A stretch of 30,066 nt of DNA from Prevotellamassilia sp. (GCA_009775705.1 VSQE01000029.1:1-30066); one strand, 5' to 3'; shown: positions 7,687 to 16,937, numbered from the stretch's first letter. The notes: generated from the letters alone by a model not told the origin. Program-made: numbers and translations.

Positions 7687-8148
7687 ATGGATAAACTCGA
7701 CAAGACCGATCTGGACATTCTGCGCATACTGCAAGACAACGCGCGCCTCACCGTCAAGGAACTCGCGGCCCGTGTGCACCTTTCGACCACACCCGTATTC
7801 GAACGAATGAAACGCTTGGAAAACAACGGATACATTAAAAGATATGTAGCCGTATTAGACGCCGAAAAGCTGAACCGGGGGTTCGTGGTGTTCTGTAGCG
7901 TGAAAATGCGCCGGCTGAGCCGCGAAATCGCCACGGACTTCGCCGCCGTGGTCCGGGACATCCCGGAGGTGACGGAATGCTACAACATCTCGGGCCACTT
8001 CGACTACCTGCTGAAGATCCATGCCCCGGACATGAAATGCTACCAGCAGTTCGTGCTGAACGTGCTGGGCACCATCGAGAACCTGGATTCGTTAGAAAGC
8101 ACGTTCGTCATGGACGAACTGAAACTGAATTACGGCATATCTCTCTGA
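7687..8148 (+). CDS. Lrp/AsnC-family transcriptional regulator
   Basis: The 153-residue protein has the two-part Lrp/AsnC plan. An N-terminal winged helix-turn-helix spans about residues 4-60 (DKTDLDILRILQDNARLTVK, then VHLSTTPVFERMKRLENNGY). A C-terminal RAM ligand-binding and oligomerisation domain spans about residues 65-150 (IPEVTECYNISGHFDYLLKI near the middle). The ATG at 7687 is used; a GTG directly before it would add one residue only. It is transcribed divergently from metY, so it may control metY and its own gene in response to an amino acid such as methionine. That target is inferred from gene position. Confidence 0.92.
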   Translation: MDKLDKTDLDILRILQDNARLTVKELAARVHLSTTPVFERMKRLENNGYIKRYVAVLDAEKLNRGFVVFCSVKMRRLSREIATDFAAVVRDIPEVTECYNISGHFDYLLKIHAPDMKCYQQFVLNVLGTIENLDSLESTFVMDELKLNYGISL

Positions 8149-8200
8149 GCGATCCTGCAAATTCCCGACCGTTTTTGCCGGAACTCTCTGATAAAAAACG

Positions 8201-8208
8201 TATTTTTG
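8201..8208 (+). promoter_or_regulatory. Promoter -7 box of aroA
   Basis: TATTTTTG matches TAnnTTTG and ends 25 bases before the aroA ATG. The nearest TTTG (8173-8176) is 24 bases upstream, longer than the usual 19-21, so the -33 element is uncertain. Confidence 0.5.
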
Positions 8209-8233
8209 CAGTCGGCACCAACAGAACATCAGC

Positions 8234-9511
8234 ATGCACTTCAACGAAATTTCCTTCAGCCCCCTGTTGCGCGGCAGGATTACCCTGCCCGCCTCGAAAA
8301 GCCTTTCGGCACGTGCGCTCATCATCAATGCCCTGTGCGGCAACGATGCCTGCCCCGCGAACCTGTCGGACTGCGATGACACCCAGGTTCTCCTGCGCGC
8401 CCTCACGGAGCGGAAAACAGTGACAGACATCCACGCGGCCGGTACGGCCATGCGCTTTTCCACCGCTTACTTCGCCGCGGCTGCCGGCGAGGAGCATGTC
8501 ATCACCGGCACGCCCCGTATGTGCCAGCGGCCCATCGCCATTCTGGTCGAAGCCTTGCGCAGCCTGGGAGCCGACATCGAATATGCCGGAAATGAAGGAT
8601 TCCCGCCGCTGCGCGTCAGAGGACGGCAACTGGAGGGCGGCACCGTGGAACTGCCGGCAAACGTCAGTTCACAGTACATATCGGCCCTGCTGATGCTCGG
8701 CCCGGTGCTGCGCCACGGACTTGAAATCCGGCTCACGGGAAAAATCGTCTCCCGCCCCTACATCGACATGACGCTCGGCCTGATGAAACATTTCGGCGCC
8801 TGCGCCGGATGGGCCGACGAACAAACCCTGAGCGTAGCTCCGGTGCCCTACCGGAAAGGTACGGACTACGAAGTGGAAGCCGACTGGAGCGCGGCATCCT
8901 ACTGGTACGAGATGGTAGCTCTCTCGCCCGATGCCGGTGCCCGCATTGAACTGCCGGGACTGCTGGAAAACAGTTTGCAGGGAGATGCCGAAGTGAGACA
9001 TTTCTTCGAACCATTGGGCGTAAGCACGGAATTTACCGGCAATGGGGCCGTACTGACCAAAAGAGAGAAACACGGGAAAGAGCCGCAAGACTATCATCTG
9101 GACCTCACGCGCCAGCCCGATCTGGCGCAGACGCTGACCGTGGCCTGCGCCATGGCCGGACGGCCGTTCCGCCTCACTGGCCTGCAAAGCCTGAGAATAA
9201 AGGAGACGGACCGCATCGCTGCCCTGCGCCGCGAACTGGCAAAACTTAGCTGCCACATCGCCGAGGCCAACGGGTCGGAACTGTCCTCGGCAGCGACCGC
9301 CCCGCCGCCACCGCCTGCCGAAACGGTGCGGATAGACACCTACGACGACCACCGCATGGCCATGTCGTTCGCGCCATGCGCCCTGCTCACAGGCCGTCTG
9401 CGCATCAACTGTCCCGAAGTGGTGAGCAAATCCTATCCCGGCTTCTGGAACGACTTGCGCGGCATCGGCGCCAACGTCAGCGAAACCCGCGAACCGTCCG
9501 CCACACGCTAA
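8234..9511 (+). CDS. aroA: 3-phosphoshikimate 1-carboxyvinyltransferase (EPSP synthase)
   Basis: This is the sixth step of the shikimate pathway, joining shikimate-3-phosphate and phosphoenolpyruvate. The product has 425 residues, close to the usual 427. Visible signatures are LPASKSLSARALIINAL (K22), the AAGTAMRFSTAYFAAAA segment in place of the classical GNSGTTIR form, a DWSAASYWYE segment, RIKETDRIAALRRELAKL, and YDDHRMAMSFAPCAL. A short Pro-rich insert (ATAPPPPPAE) lies before the last motif and looks like a loop extension. The region 90-101 form AGTAMR is the variant I associate with Bacteroidales EPSP synthases. It is the first gene of a plus-strand run, 24 bases before the next gene. 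Confidence 0.95.
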   Translation: MHFNEISFSPLLRGRITLPASKSLSARALIINALCGNDACPANLSDCDDTQVLLRALTERKTVTDIHAAGTAMRFSTAYFAAAAGEEHVITGTPRMCQRPIAILVEALRSLGADIEYAGNEGFPPLRVRGRQLEGGTVELPANVSSQYISALLMLGPVLRHGLEIRLTGKIVSRPYIDMTLGLMKHFGACAGWADEQTLSVAPVPYRKGTDYEVEADWSAASYWYEMVALSPDAGARIELPGLLENSLQGDAEVRHFFEPLGVSTEFTGNGAVLTKREKHGKEPQDYHLDLTRQPDLAQTLTVACAMAGRPFRLTGLQSLRIKETDRIAALRRELAKLSCHIAEANGSELSSAATAPPPPPAETVRIDTYDDHRMAMSFAPCALLTGRLRINCPEVVSKSYPGFWNDLRGIGANVSETREPSATR

Positions 9512-9535
9512 CCGAACAAAAATCCGAACCTGCAC

Positions 9536-9967
9536 GTGTATATACTCCTTTTCATCCTGCTGGGCGCGGCCGCCGTTGCCGCGCTGATCGGACTGATACG
9601 CATCCGATGGTACGACCGCCGCATCGCCCGCGGCGAAGTGGAAGCCATGCCCGCCGTAAGAAAAGCACGGCCCGACGGCTGTTGCGGACAGCACGAGACC
9701 TGCGAGAAAGACAGCCTGCTGGCAGCCGTAAGCCGGGAAGTGGAATACTACGAAGACGAATACCTCGACACATACCGGGGCCGCCCCTCGGACCATTATG
9801 ACGAAGCCGAGATAGAGAAGTTCCAGGAAGTGCTCTACACCATGCGCAACGACGAGGTTGCGGGCTGGGTGCGTTCGTTACAATTGAGAGGCATCGAACT
9901 GCCGGACGAACTGAAAGACGAAGTGTTCATGATCGTAGGCGAACGACGCAACAGTGCCGCCCATTGA
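9536..9967 (+). CDS. Small membrane-anchored protein with a CCGxHxxC cysteine cluster, function unknown
   Basis: The 143-residue product starts at a GTG (9536). No ATG lies near it in frame, and translation there begins MYILLFILLGAAAVAALIGL, a single N-terminal membrane helix ending in a basic anchor (RIRWYDRR). After it comes DGCCGQHETCEKDS (about residues 47-60), a compact Cys/His cluster that could bind a metal or Fe-S cluster. The C-terminal half is acidic and soluble (EVEYYEDEYLDTYRGRPSDH, then EIEKFQEVLYTMRNDEVAGW). I do not recognise a named family. It sits 24 bases after aroA and 39 bases before a metal-type ABC permease, which hints at a membrane metal-handling role, but that is inference from position and cysteines only. 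Confidence 0.75.
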   Translation: MYILLFILLGAAAVAALIGLIRIRWYDRRIARGEVEAMPAVRKARPDGCCGQHETCEKDSLLAAVSREVEYYEDEYLDTYRGRPSDHYDEAEIEKFQEVLYTMRNDEVAGWVRSLQLRGIELPDELKDEVFMIVGERRNSAAH

Positions 9968-10006
9968 ATCCTGATCCTGCATTCCCGCTAAAAAAAGAAG
10001 AAAACC

Positions 10007-10813
10007 ATGTTTGAAATCCTGTCCTATACATTTTTCCAACATGCCTTGGCAGGCGGCCTGCTGGCCAGCCTGCTGTGCGCGATGGTAGGGACTTATGTCG
10101 TGACGCGCCGCCTTGTCATTGCCGGCGGCGGCGTGGCCCACGCATCACTGGGCGGCGTGGGCATGGGAGCCTATTTCGGCTTCCCGCCCATACTGGGAGC
10201 AGCAGCCTTCGCGCTGTTCTCGGGATTCAACATCGAATGGCTGGGACGCAACCGGGAAGTCCGCGAAGACTCGGCCACGGCCATGCTGTGGACCTTCGGC
10301 ATGAGCCTCGGCATCCTGTTCTCCTATCTGGCACCGGGATTCATGACCGACCTTCCGGCCTATCTCTTCGGCGACATCCTCTCCATCACCAGAACCGACC
10401 TCCTCATCACCGGCAGCCTGACACTGCTGACTGCCGTCTGCTTTGCCTGCTTTCTGCCCGCGATCGTCACCGTTGCCTATGACCGTGACTTTGCCCGCAC
10501 ACAGGGATTGCCGGTACGATGGATAGAAGGCGGCATGACGGTGCTCACGGCCCTGACCATCGTCAGTTGCCTGCACGTTGTGGGAATCGTGCTCGTCGTT
10601 TCCCTACTTTCCATCCCGCAAATGACGGCGGGCCTGTTCGTACGCACCTTCCGCGGCATGGTTTTCCTTTCCGCCCTGACGGGCTATGCCTGCTGTCTGG
10701 GAGGCCTGTGGATCTCCTACCGTTACAATGTCCCGAGCGGAGCTTCCATCATCCTTGTTTCCGTAGCCATTTATTTCCTCTGCAAAGCAATAAAAAAAAT
10801 CCGACTCCGTTAA
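10007..10813 (+). CDS. ABC-3 family metal ion permease (ZnuB-like)
   Basis: This is a 268-residue polytopic inner-membrane protein of the ABC-3 family (PF00950), the permease type used for Zn2+, Mn2+ or Fe2+ uptake. The start MFEILSYTFFQHALAGGLLA matches the family. VGTYVVTRRLVIAGGGVAHA with ASLGGVGMGAYFG marks the conserved second and third helices, and VVGIVLVVSLLSIPQMTAGL is the coupling and transport segment near residues 190-210. The C-terminus ends in a basic tail (KAIKKIRLR). Neither the binding protein nor the ATPase lies next to it here. The next gene begins 9 bases later, so it is cotranscribed with the SprE/PorW-like lipoprotein. Confidence 0.9.
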   Translation: MFEILSYTFFQHALAGGLLASLLCAMVGTYVVTRRLVIAGGGVAHASLGGVGMGAYFGFPPILGAAAFALFSGFNIEWLGRNREVREDSATAMLWTFGMSLGILFSYLAPGFMTDLPAYLFGDILSITRTDLLITGSLTLLTAVCFACFLPAIVTVAYDRDFARTQGLPVRWIEGGMTVLTALTIVSCLHVVGIVLVVSLLSIPQMTAGLFVRTFRGMVFLSALTGYACCLGGLWISYRYNVPSGASIILVSVAIYFLCKAIKKIRLR

Positions 10814-10821
10814 AAAAAGAA

Positions 10822-13740
10822 GTGAAACATCTCTCCTTATATATCATAGGTATCCTCGTGCTGTTCCTGTCCGCATGTTCCACGAAAAGGAATACTGCCG
10901 GCAGCCGCTTCTGGCATTCCTTCAACGCCCGCTACAACACTTACTTCAACGGCAACGAGGCCTACAAGGAAGGCCAGCGTCTGCAAGAAGAAGGCAACCG
11001 CGACAACTATACGGAACTGCTGCCCGTGTTTCCCGTAGGCAACGAAAAAACACGCCAGCTGGGCACCTCCAACTACGAGACCGCCATCACGAAATGCGAA
11101 AAAGCCATACAGTTGCATTCCATCAAGCGCCGGCCTGCGGTCAGCGCCAACAAAAAACGCACAGCCAAACTGAAAGCCTACCTGAGCCGCAAGGAGTTCA
11201 ATCCGTTTCTGAAAAATGCCTGGCTGCTGATGGGCAAGGCACAATTCGGAAAAGGCGAGTTTCTGGAAGCGGCTTCCACGTTCTCCTACATCACCCGCCT
11301 CTATGCCGCCGAACCGACAGTCGCAGCCGAAGCCCGCAGCTGGCTGGCCCGATGCTATGCGGAACTGGACTGGTTCTACGATGCGGAAGACGCGCTGGCA
11401 CGATTGAACCGTGACACCGTCCCACCGCGCCTGCGCAAGGAAAAAGACGCTACCATGGCCGACCTGCTGCTGAGACAGAACCGCTACGAAGAGGCGCTAC
11501 CCTATCTCAAACGCACAGCAGGAAAAGCGGACGGAAAACTGCAAAAGGCCCGCCTCCACTTCCTGCTGGGACAGGTGGAACAACAACTGGGGCATCGCGA
11601 AGCCGCCTATAAGGCACTGGCAAAATGTATTCGCCTGAGCCCTCCCTACGAATTGGCTTTCAACGCCCGCATCCTACAAACCGAAGTGCTGTCGGACGGT
11701 GACAGGAGCAAAAAAATGATTGCCCGCCTGCGCCGCATGGCCCGCTCGGACAACAACAAACAGTATCTGGACCAGGTGTACTACGCCATGGGAAACATCT
11801 ACATGGCCCAGAAAGACACCGCCCACGCCATAGGAGCCTACGAAAAAGGCCGCGAGAAGAGTACACGCAACGGCATAGAAAAAGGTGTGTTGCTGCTGCG
11901 CCTCGGCGAGATATACTGGGACAGCGGACGCTATGCCGAAGCACAGAAATGCTACGGAGAAGCCGTAGGTCTCATCGAGAAAGACCATGACCATTACGAA
12001 GAGATTACCCGCCGCTCGAAAGTGCTGGACGAACTGGTACCCTACACCTCGGCCATACATTTGCAGGACAGCCTTCAGGAATTGTCGCGCATGAGCGAAA
12101 AGGACCGCAACTCCGCCATCGACCGCGTTATCGAGATGCTCAAGAAAAAAGAGGAGGAAGAACGGCGTGCCCGGGCCGACTCGGCCGCAGAGGCCCGGGC
12201 CCGGGAAAACAACGGGAACATCAACGAACGACCGGGACAGTCCGCCAGCAACACGACACAGAACAAGAATAACGACACTTGGTATTTCTACAACCCCATG
12301 CTGGTGGCACAAGGCAAGCAGGATTTCCAGAAACAATGGGGCAAACGCAAGAACGAAGACAACTGGCGACGGTCCAACCGCAGCATTCTGAACATAGAAG
12401 ACCACGAGGGCTATGATTACGAAGCGGAAGACTCCATCCGGGCCGCCGAAGCCGTTGCAGACAGTCTGGCCGAGGCCGAAGCTGACAAGGAACAGCCCGA
12501 CTCCGTACAGAACGATCCGCACCGCCGGGAATATTATCTGAAACAGATTCCTTTCACGCCCGAAGCCCTGCAAGCCAGCGATGCCATTATCAAGGACGGC
12601 CTGTACAACGCCGGACTTATCGAGAAAGACAAGTTGGAGGATTTCCCGCTGGCCGCCCGCACCCTGCTGCGGCTGCACCGGCAATATCCGGACTTCGAGA
12701 AGATGGAAGATGTCTATTACCAACTCTTCCTGCTCTATTCCAGACAAGGGCGTACCGCCGAGGCCGAAGAATTCCGCCGGCTGTTGGCGGCACAATATCC
12801 CGAAAGCGCCGTCACAAGACTTATCACATCGCCGGACTATGAACTGAACGCCCGCTTCGGCAAACAACTGGAAGACTCGCTCTATGCCGCTACTTATCAG
12901 GCTTACCGTCTGCGCGACAACGCCGCCGTAGCCCGCAACTTCGCCGTCTCAACCGAGAAATTTCCCACCGGAGCCAACCGCCCCAAATTCATTTTCGTAC
13001 ATGCCCTGAGCCGTTTAGGAACAGCCGACAGCAAGGAACTGGCAGCCGAATTGCGCAATCTGGTTCAGGAATTTCCCGAGAGTGATGTCAGCGAAATGGC
13101 CGGCATGATTGTCAAAGGACTGGAAAGCGGACGCACCATCGGACAAGGCACCTTCGATATCGGCTCGCTCTGGTCACGCCGCTCCGCCGAAGCTGACACT
13201 GCGGCGGCTGTCGCCGGAAAGGAACGCCAGCTGTCGGCAGACCGCGATGTGCCGTTCCTCTTCCTTGTGGCCTATCCCACCGATTCGGTCAACGATGACA
13301 GCCTGCTCTACGAACTGGCCCGCTTCAACTTCACCGGCTTCATGGTGCGTAACTTCGACATTTCCATCCAGCGGGACCCCGGAATCACGCAGTTCCGCGT
13401 CAGAGGGTTCAATTCTTTCGACGAGGCCCACACCTATGCCCAAAAGATTTTCACCGACGAAACGCTGGCTTCGATGCTTCGCAGGACACGTGTGGTGCTG
13501 ATTTCCGAACACAACGCGGACCTGCTGGGCTCACTCTACAGTTTCGATGACTACAAGGCTTTCTACGACAAGACCTTCGCCCCGCTGAAAATCAATCCGG
13601 ACCTGCCGCTCGACATGGAAGACGAGCCAGTGGAACAACACTACGAAGACGAATATTCGCCCGAAGAGCTGGACCGCCTTCAGGACGGTAACAATACGGA
13701 AGACACCGACGAGGACGATGGCGAATGGTACAACGAATAA
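10822..13740 (+). CDS. SprE/PorW-like TPR lipoprotein
   Basis: The 972-residue protein begins MKHLSLYIIGILVLFLSACS, a lipoprotein signal with lipobox LSAC and C19 as lipid site. The start is a GTG 9 bases after the permease stop; the frame is open further upstream only as a shadow of the permease. Right after the signal come the family hallmarks RFWHSFNARYNTYFNGNEAY, then several TPR-like helical pairs (about residues 130-420 and 590-720), a highly charged linker rich in E, R and A, and an acidic C-terminus. SprE and PorW are envelope proteins linked to type IX secretion and gliding, but homologues occur in Bacteroidales without that system, so the role here is open. Confidence 0.85.
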   Translation: MKHLSLYIIGILVLFLSACSTKRNTAGSRFWHSFNARYNTYFNGNEAYKEGQRLQEEGNRDNYTELLPVFPVGNEKTRQLGTSNYETAITKCEKAIQLHSIKRRPAVSANKKRTAKLKAYLSRKEFNPFLKNAWLLMGKAQFGKGEFLEAASTFSYITRLYAAEPTVAAEARSWLARCYAELDWFYDAEDALARLNRDTVPPRLRKEKDATMADLLLRQNRYEEALPYLKRTAGKADGKLQKARLHFLLGQVEQQLGHREAAYKALAKCIRLSPPYELAFNARILQTEVLSDGDRSKKMIARLRRMARSDNNKQYLDQVYYAMGNIYMAQKDTAHAIGAYEKGREKSTRNGIEKGVLLLRLGEIYWDSGRYAEAQKCYGEAVGLIEKDHDHYEEITRRSKVLDELVPYTSAIHLQDSLQELSRMSEKDRNSAIDRVIEMLKKKEEEERRARADSAAEARARENNGNINERPGQSASNTTQNKNNDTWYFYNPMLVAQGKQDFQKQWGKRKNEDNWRRSNRSILNIEDHEGYDYEAEDSIRAAEAVADSLAEAEADKEQPDSVQNDPHRREYYLKQIPFTPEALQASDAIIKDGLYNAGLIEKDKLEDFPLAARTLLRLHRQYPDFEKMEDVYYQLFLLYSRQGRTAEAEEFRRLLAAQYPESAVTRLITSPDYELNARFGKQLEDSLYAATYQAYRLRDNAAVARNFAVSTEKFPTGANRPKFIFVHALSRLGTADSKELAAELRNLVQEFPESDVSEMAGMIVKGLESGRTIGQGTFDIGSLWSRRSAEADTAAAVAGKERQLSADRDVPFLFLVAYPTDSVNDDSLLYELARFNFTGFMVRNFDISIQRDPGITQFRVRGFNSFDEAHTYAQKIFTDETLASMLRRTRVVLISEHNADLLGSLYSFDDYKAFYDKTFAPLKINPDLPLDMEDEPVEQHYEDEYSPEELDRLQDGNNTEDTDEDDGEWYNE

Positions 13741-13763
13741 GACTCCGGAGCCAATACACACAA

Positions 13764-13800
13764 GGGCCGGTCTCTTCCATTCAGAGAGACCGGCCCTTTT
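13764..13800 (+). terminator. Intrinsic terminator after the SprE/PorW-like gene
   Basis: A 12-bp perfect stem, GGGCCGGTCTCT (13764-13775) with its complement (13785-13796), is followed by TTTT. It lies between two convergent genes. The minus side has little T-tract, so it mainly serves the plus-strand operon. Confidence 0.9.
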
Positions 13801-13830
13801 CTTGCCTGGGCGGAGAGAAATGCGGACGCG

Positions 13831-14571
13831 CTATCCGTTTACAACCAGCTGCGGGAAATACTCTCCCAGAATACGTGCGGCGCGTGACAGCTGTTCCGGC
13901 GTATTCTCGCGCGTTCCTTCCAGTTCATATTTCAGGCCCATGGCCTCATACTTGTGGACGCCCAGCGTATGATAGGGCAACAGTTCCACGCGCTGAATCT
14001 GCCGACAGGCTCCGAAATGCTCTCCCAAAGCACGGAGATCCTCCTCCGCATCGCTCAATCCGGGCACGAGCACATAGCGCAGCCAGAAGGGACGGTTCTC
14101 CGCCTCCAACCACCGGGCCGTACGCAATGTCTGCTCATTAGAGCGCCCCGTAATGTGACGGTGGCGCTCATCGTTGAACTCCTTCACGTCCAACAACACC
14201 AGATCCGTCAGACGGAGAAGTTCCTCAACGTGGCGGTTCCATATTCCTCCGTTCGTGTCGACACAGATGTGTATGCCCGCATCCTTCAGGCGGCGGAACA
14301 GGGGGATCAGCGCTTCGGCCTGCACCGTAGGCTCCCCGCCCGAGAAGGTAATGCCGCCGCGCCGGCCGAAGAACGGCTTCATACTGACGGCCTGCTCCAG
14401 GATATAGTCGGGCGAGGTGGGGCGGCTTTCTCCCACCGCGTCGATCGTGTCGGGATTGGCACAATACTTACAGCGGAACGGACAGCCTTGCAGGAAGACC
14501 ACATAACGCAGTCCGGGCCCGTCGAAAGTGCCCATCGACTCATAAGAATGTACTTTTATCAGTTGGCTCAT
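13831..14571 (-). CDS. pflA: Pyruvate formate-lyase activating enzyme (radical SAM)
   Basis: The 246-residue enzyme installs the glycyl radical on pyruvate formate-lyase using a [4Fe-4S] cluster and S-adenosylmethionine. The cluster motif is QGCPFRCKYCANPDT (C30, C34, C37). The N-terminal HSYESMGTFDGPGLRYVVF and the SAM-binding GGITFSGGEPTVQAEALIPL are typical of PflA rather than of the longer alcohol- or choline-lyase activases with extra ferredoxin domains. The gene follows pflB by 100 bases on the same strand; a large hairpin lies in that gap and may set the ratio between enzyme and activase. Confidence 0.95.
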   Translation of the reverse strand: MSQLIKVHSYESMGTFDGPGLRYVVFLQGCPFRCKYCANPDTIDAVGESRPTSPDYILEQAVSMKPFFGRRGGITFSGGEPTVQAEALIPLFRRLKDAGIHICVDTNGGIWNRHVEELLRLTDLVLLDVKEFNDERHRHITGRSNEQTLRTARWLEAENRPFWLRYVLVPGLSDAEEDLRALGEHFGACRQIQRVELLPYHTLGVHKYEAMGLKYELEGTRENTPEQLSRAARILGEYFPQLVVNG

Positions 14572-14594
14572 ATCTGTCTTTCCGTTTCATCGCC

Positions 14595-14643
14595 GACGGG
14601 CAGACAAGCACATTCCGCCGGAATGTCCGCTCGTCTGCCCGTC
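14595..14643 (-). other. Long intercistronic hairpin between pflB and pflA
   Basis: GACGGGCAGAC (14595-14605) pairs with its perfect complement (14633-14643), and inside it ACATTCC (14610-14616) pairs with GGAATGT (14620-14626) around a 3-base loop. No T-tract follows on either strand, so it looks like an mRNA stability or partial-attenuation element rather than a plain terminator. Confidence 0.7.
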
Positions 14644-14671
14644 CGCAGTATCTTCAAGAGTTTGTCTTTCC

Positions 14672-16900
14672 TTACATTCTCTCGTGGAAGGAACGGCTGA
14701 TCACTTCGAGCTGGTGCTCACGGCTCAGTTTGGTGAAATTCACGGCATAGCCGCTGACGCGGATGGTCAGCTGCGGATACTTCTCGGGATGTTCCATGGC
14801 ATCCTCCAGCATCTCGCGGTTCAGCACGTTCACATTCAGGTGATGCGCACCCTTCGTGAAGTAGCCGTCCATCATCGTCACCAGGTTCTCCACACGTTCT
14901 TCGGAAGTAGGTCCGAGGCTCTTCGGCACAATAGAGAAGGTGTTGGAAATACCGTCCTGCGAGTCACGGTAGCGCAATTTGGCCACACTGCTCAACGAGG
15001 CGACAGCTCCGCTCTTGTCGCGGCCATGCATCGGGTTTGCGCCCGGGGCAAAAGCCACGCCTTTGGCACGTCCGTCGGGGGTGGCGCCGGTCTTCTTTCC
15101 ATACATCACGTTCGAGGTGATGGTCAGCAGCGAAAGCGTGGGACGCGCGTTCTTGTAGACGGGCAGTTTCTTGAGTTCCTCGCTGAAGAAGTAAACCAGA
15201 TCCACGCCGAGGTGGTCCACACGGTCATCGTTATTGCCGAAGCACGGGAACTCACCCTCGATGTCGAAGCCTTCCGTCAGGCCGATATCGTTGCGGCGGG
15301 CCGTTACCTTGGCATTCTTGATGGCCGAAAGGGAGTCGATGGCAATGGACAGACCGGCCACACCGTAGGCGATGTTGATGCGCGGATTCGTATCCACGAA
15401 AGCCATCTGAGCCTTCTCGTAATAATATTTGTCATGCATGTAGTGGATGATGTTCATCGCCTCGTTGTAGACGCGGGCGATTTCCCGAAGCACCATCTTG
15501 TAGTTCTTCATCACCTCCTCGAAGTTCAGGCGGTCGCTCTGCAACACGGGGATACCTTCCACCATGACCGTTCCGGTGTTCTCGCAACGTCCGCCGTTGA
15601 TGGCCAGCAGCAGAGCCTTGGCCAGGTTACAGCGGGCACCGAAGAACTGAATCTGGCGGCCTATGTCCTGATAGCTCACGCAGCAGGCAATTCCGTAGTC
15701 ATCGGAGTTACGCACCTCGCGCATGAGGGTATCGTTCTCGTACTGAATGGAGCTTGTGTCCACGGAAACTTTGGCACAGAAGTCCTTGAATCCTTCGGGC
15801 AGCTCGGGGCTCCACAGAACGGTGAGGTTGGGCTCGGGCGAGGGGCCGAGGTTGTAAAGTGTCTGGAGGAAACGGAACGAGGTCTTCGTCACCTTCGTAC
15901 GGCCGTCGTTGAAACGTCCGCCGATGGACTCAGTCACCCACGTGGGGTCGCCGGCAAAGATGTCGTTGTAGCTGGCCATGCGCAGGTGGCGCACCATACG
16001 GAGCTTGATGACGAACTGGTCGATCAGTTCCTGAGCGAAAGTCTCGTCAATGAGTCCGTGTTTCAGATCGTGCTCGATGTAGATGTCGAGGAAGGAAGAG
16101 GTATTGCCCAGAGACATGGCGGCACCGTCCTGCTCCTTTACTGCGGCGAGATAGGCCATGTAGACCCACTGCACGGCCTCCTGTGCCGTATAGGCAGGAC
16201 GACCCAGTTCCAGACCGTAGTATTCGCCCATCACCTTGATTTCCTTCAGCGCCTTGATCTGTTCGGCCACCTCCTCACGCAGACGGATGCGGGCATCGTC
16301 CATCGGACCTTTCAGATTGCGCAGGTCCTCCTGCTTGGCCTCGATGAGGCGGTCGCAGCCGTAAAGGGCCAGACGGCGATAATCGCCGATGATGCGGCCG
16401 CGGGCATAGTTGTCAGGCAGACCGGTCAGGAAGCCCAGCGAACGGAAGCGGCGGATCTCTTCGGTATAGACGTCAAAGACACCGTCATTGTGTGTCTTGC
16501 GATAACGGGTGAAGATGTCCTTCACCTTCGGGCTTACCTGCACGCCGTTTTCGGCACAGGCCTTCTCCACCACCTTGATGCCGCCGAAGGGCTTGATGGC
16601 ACGCTTCAGGAGCATATCGGTCTGCAAGCCTACGATCAGCTCGTTCTCGCGGTCTATGTATCCGGCCTTATGGGAAGTGATGGTAGACACCGTGTCCGGG
16701 TCGAGCGCACGCACGCCGTTGTTGGCGCGTTCCTCCTCGATGGCAGCAAGACACTGGTTCCAAATGCCGAGTGTACGCTGCGTGGGACCTACAAGGAACG
16801 AAGCATCGCCCTCGTACGGAGTCAGGTTACGCCGTACGAAGTCCGTCACGTTGATTCCGTCATTCCACAAACCGGGAATAAAATGAGTTTTCAGATCCAT
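14672..16900 (-). CDS. pflB: Formate C-acetyltransferase (pyruvate formate-lyase)
   Basis: This cytoplasmic glycyl-radical enzyme splits pyruvate with CoA into acetyl-CoA and formate during fermentation. From the ATG at 16900 the protein has 742 residues. The adjacent catalytic cysteines are C406-C407 in DYGIACCVSYQDIG, and the radical glycine is about G717 in the C-terminal RVSGYAVNFTKL motif. The CC pair and the RVSGYAV context fit true PFL rather than the diol-dehydratase or choline-lyase branches. A TTG two codons upstream is in frame but less likely as the start. A good promoter lies about 38 bases upstream, and pflA follows. Confidence 0.97.
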   Translation of the reverse strand: MDLKTHFIPGLWNDGINVTDFVRRNLTPYEGDASFLVGPTQRTLGIWNQCLAAIEEERANNGVRALDPDTVSTITSHKAGYIDRENELIVGLQTDMLLKRAIKPFGGIKVVEKACAENGVQVSPKVKDIFTRYRKTHNDGVFDVYTEEIRRFRSLGFLTGLPDNYARGRIIGDYRRLALYGCDRLIEAKQEDLRNLKGPMDDARIRLREEVAEQIKALKEIKVMGEYYGLELGRPAYTAQEAVQWVYMAYLAAVKEQDGAAMSLGNTSSFLDIYIEHDLKHGLIDETFAQELIDQFVIKLRMVRHLRMASYNDIFAGDPTWVTESIGGRFNDGRTKVTKTSFRFLQTLYNLGPSPEPNLTVLWSPELPEGFKDFCAKVSVDTSSIQYENDTLMREVRNSDDYGIACCVSYQDIGRQIQFFGARCNLAKALLLAINGGRCENTGTVMVEGIPVLQSDRLNFEEVMKNYKMVLREIARVYNEAMNIIHYMHDKYYYEKAQMAFVDTNPRINIAYGVAGLSIAIDSLSAIKNAKVTARRNDIGLTEGFDIEGEFPCFGNNDDRVDHLGVDLVYFFSEELKKLPVYKNARPTLSLLTITSNVMYGKKTGATPDGRAKGVAFAPGANPMHGRDKSGAVASLSSVAKLRYRDSQDGISNTFSIVPKSLGPTSEERVENLVTMMDGYFTKGAHHLNVNVLNREMLEDAMEHPEKYPQLTIRVSGYAVNFTKLSREHQLEVISRSFHERM

Positions 16901-16937
16901 AAACAAACTTTTTTATAGGTTTAAGATTTCAGGGCTG

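Noticed and set aside
10519..10821. Upstream extension of the SprE/PorW-like frame
   Set aside because: It overlaps the metal permease gene. The GTG at 10822 directly precedes a clean lipoprotein signal.
14684..16918. 744-codon open frame on the plus strand opposite pflB
   Set aside because: It mirrors pflB almost end to end, and the pflB product has all catalytic motifs. GC-rich genes often leave such antisense frames; no motif was recognised in this one.
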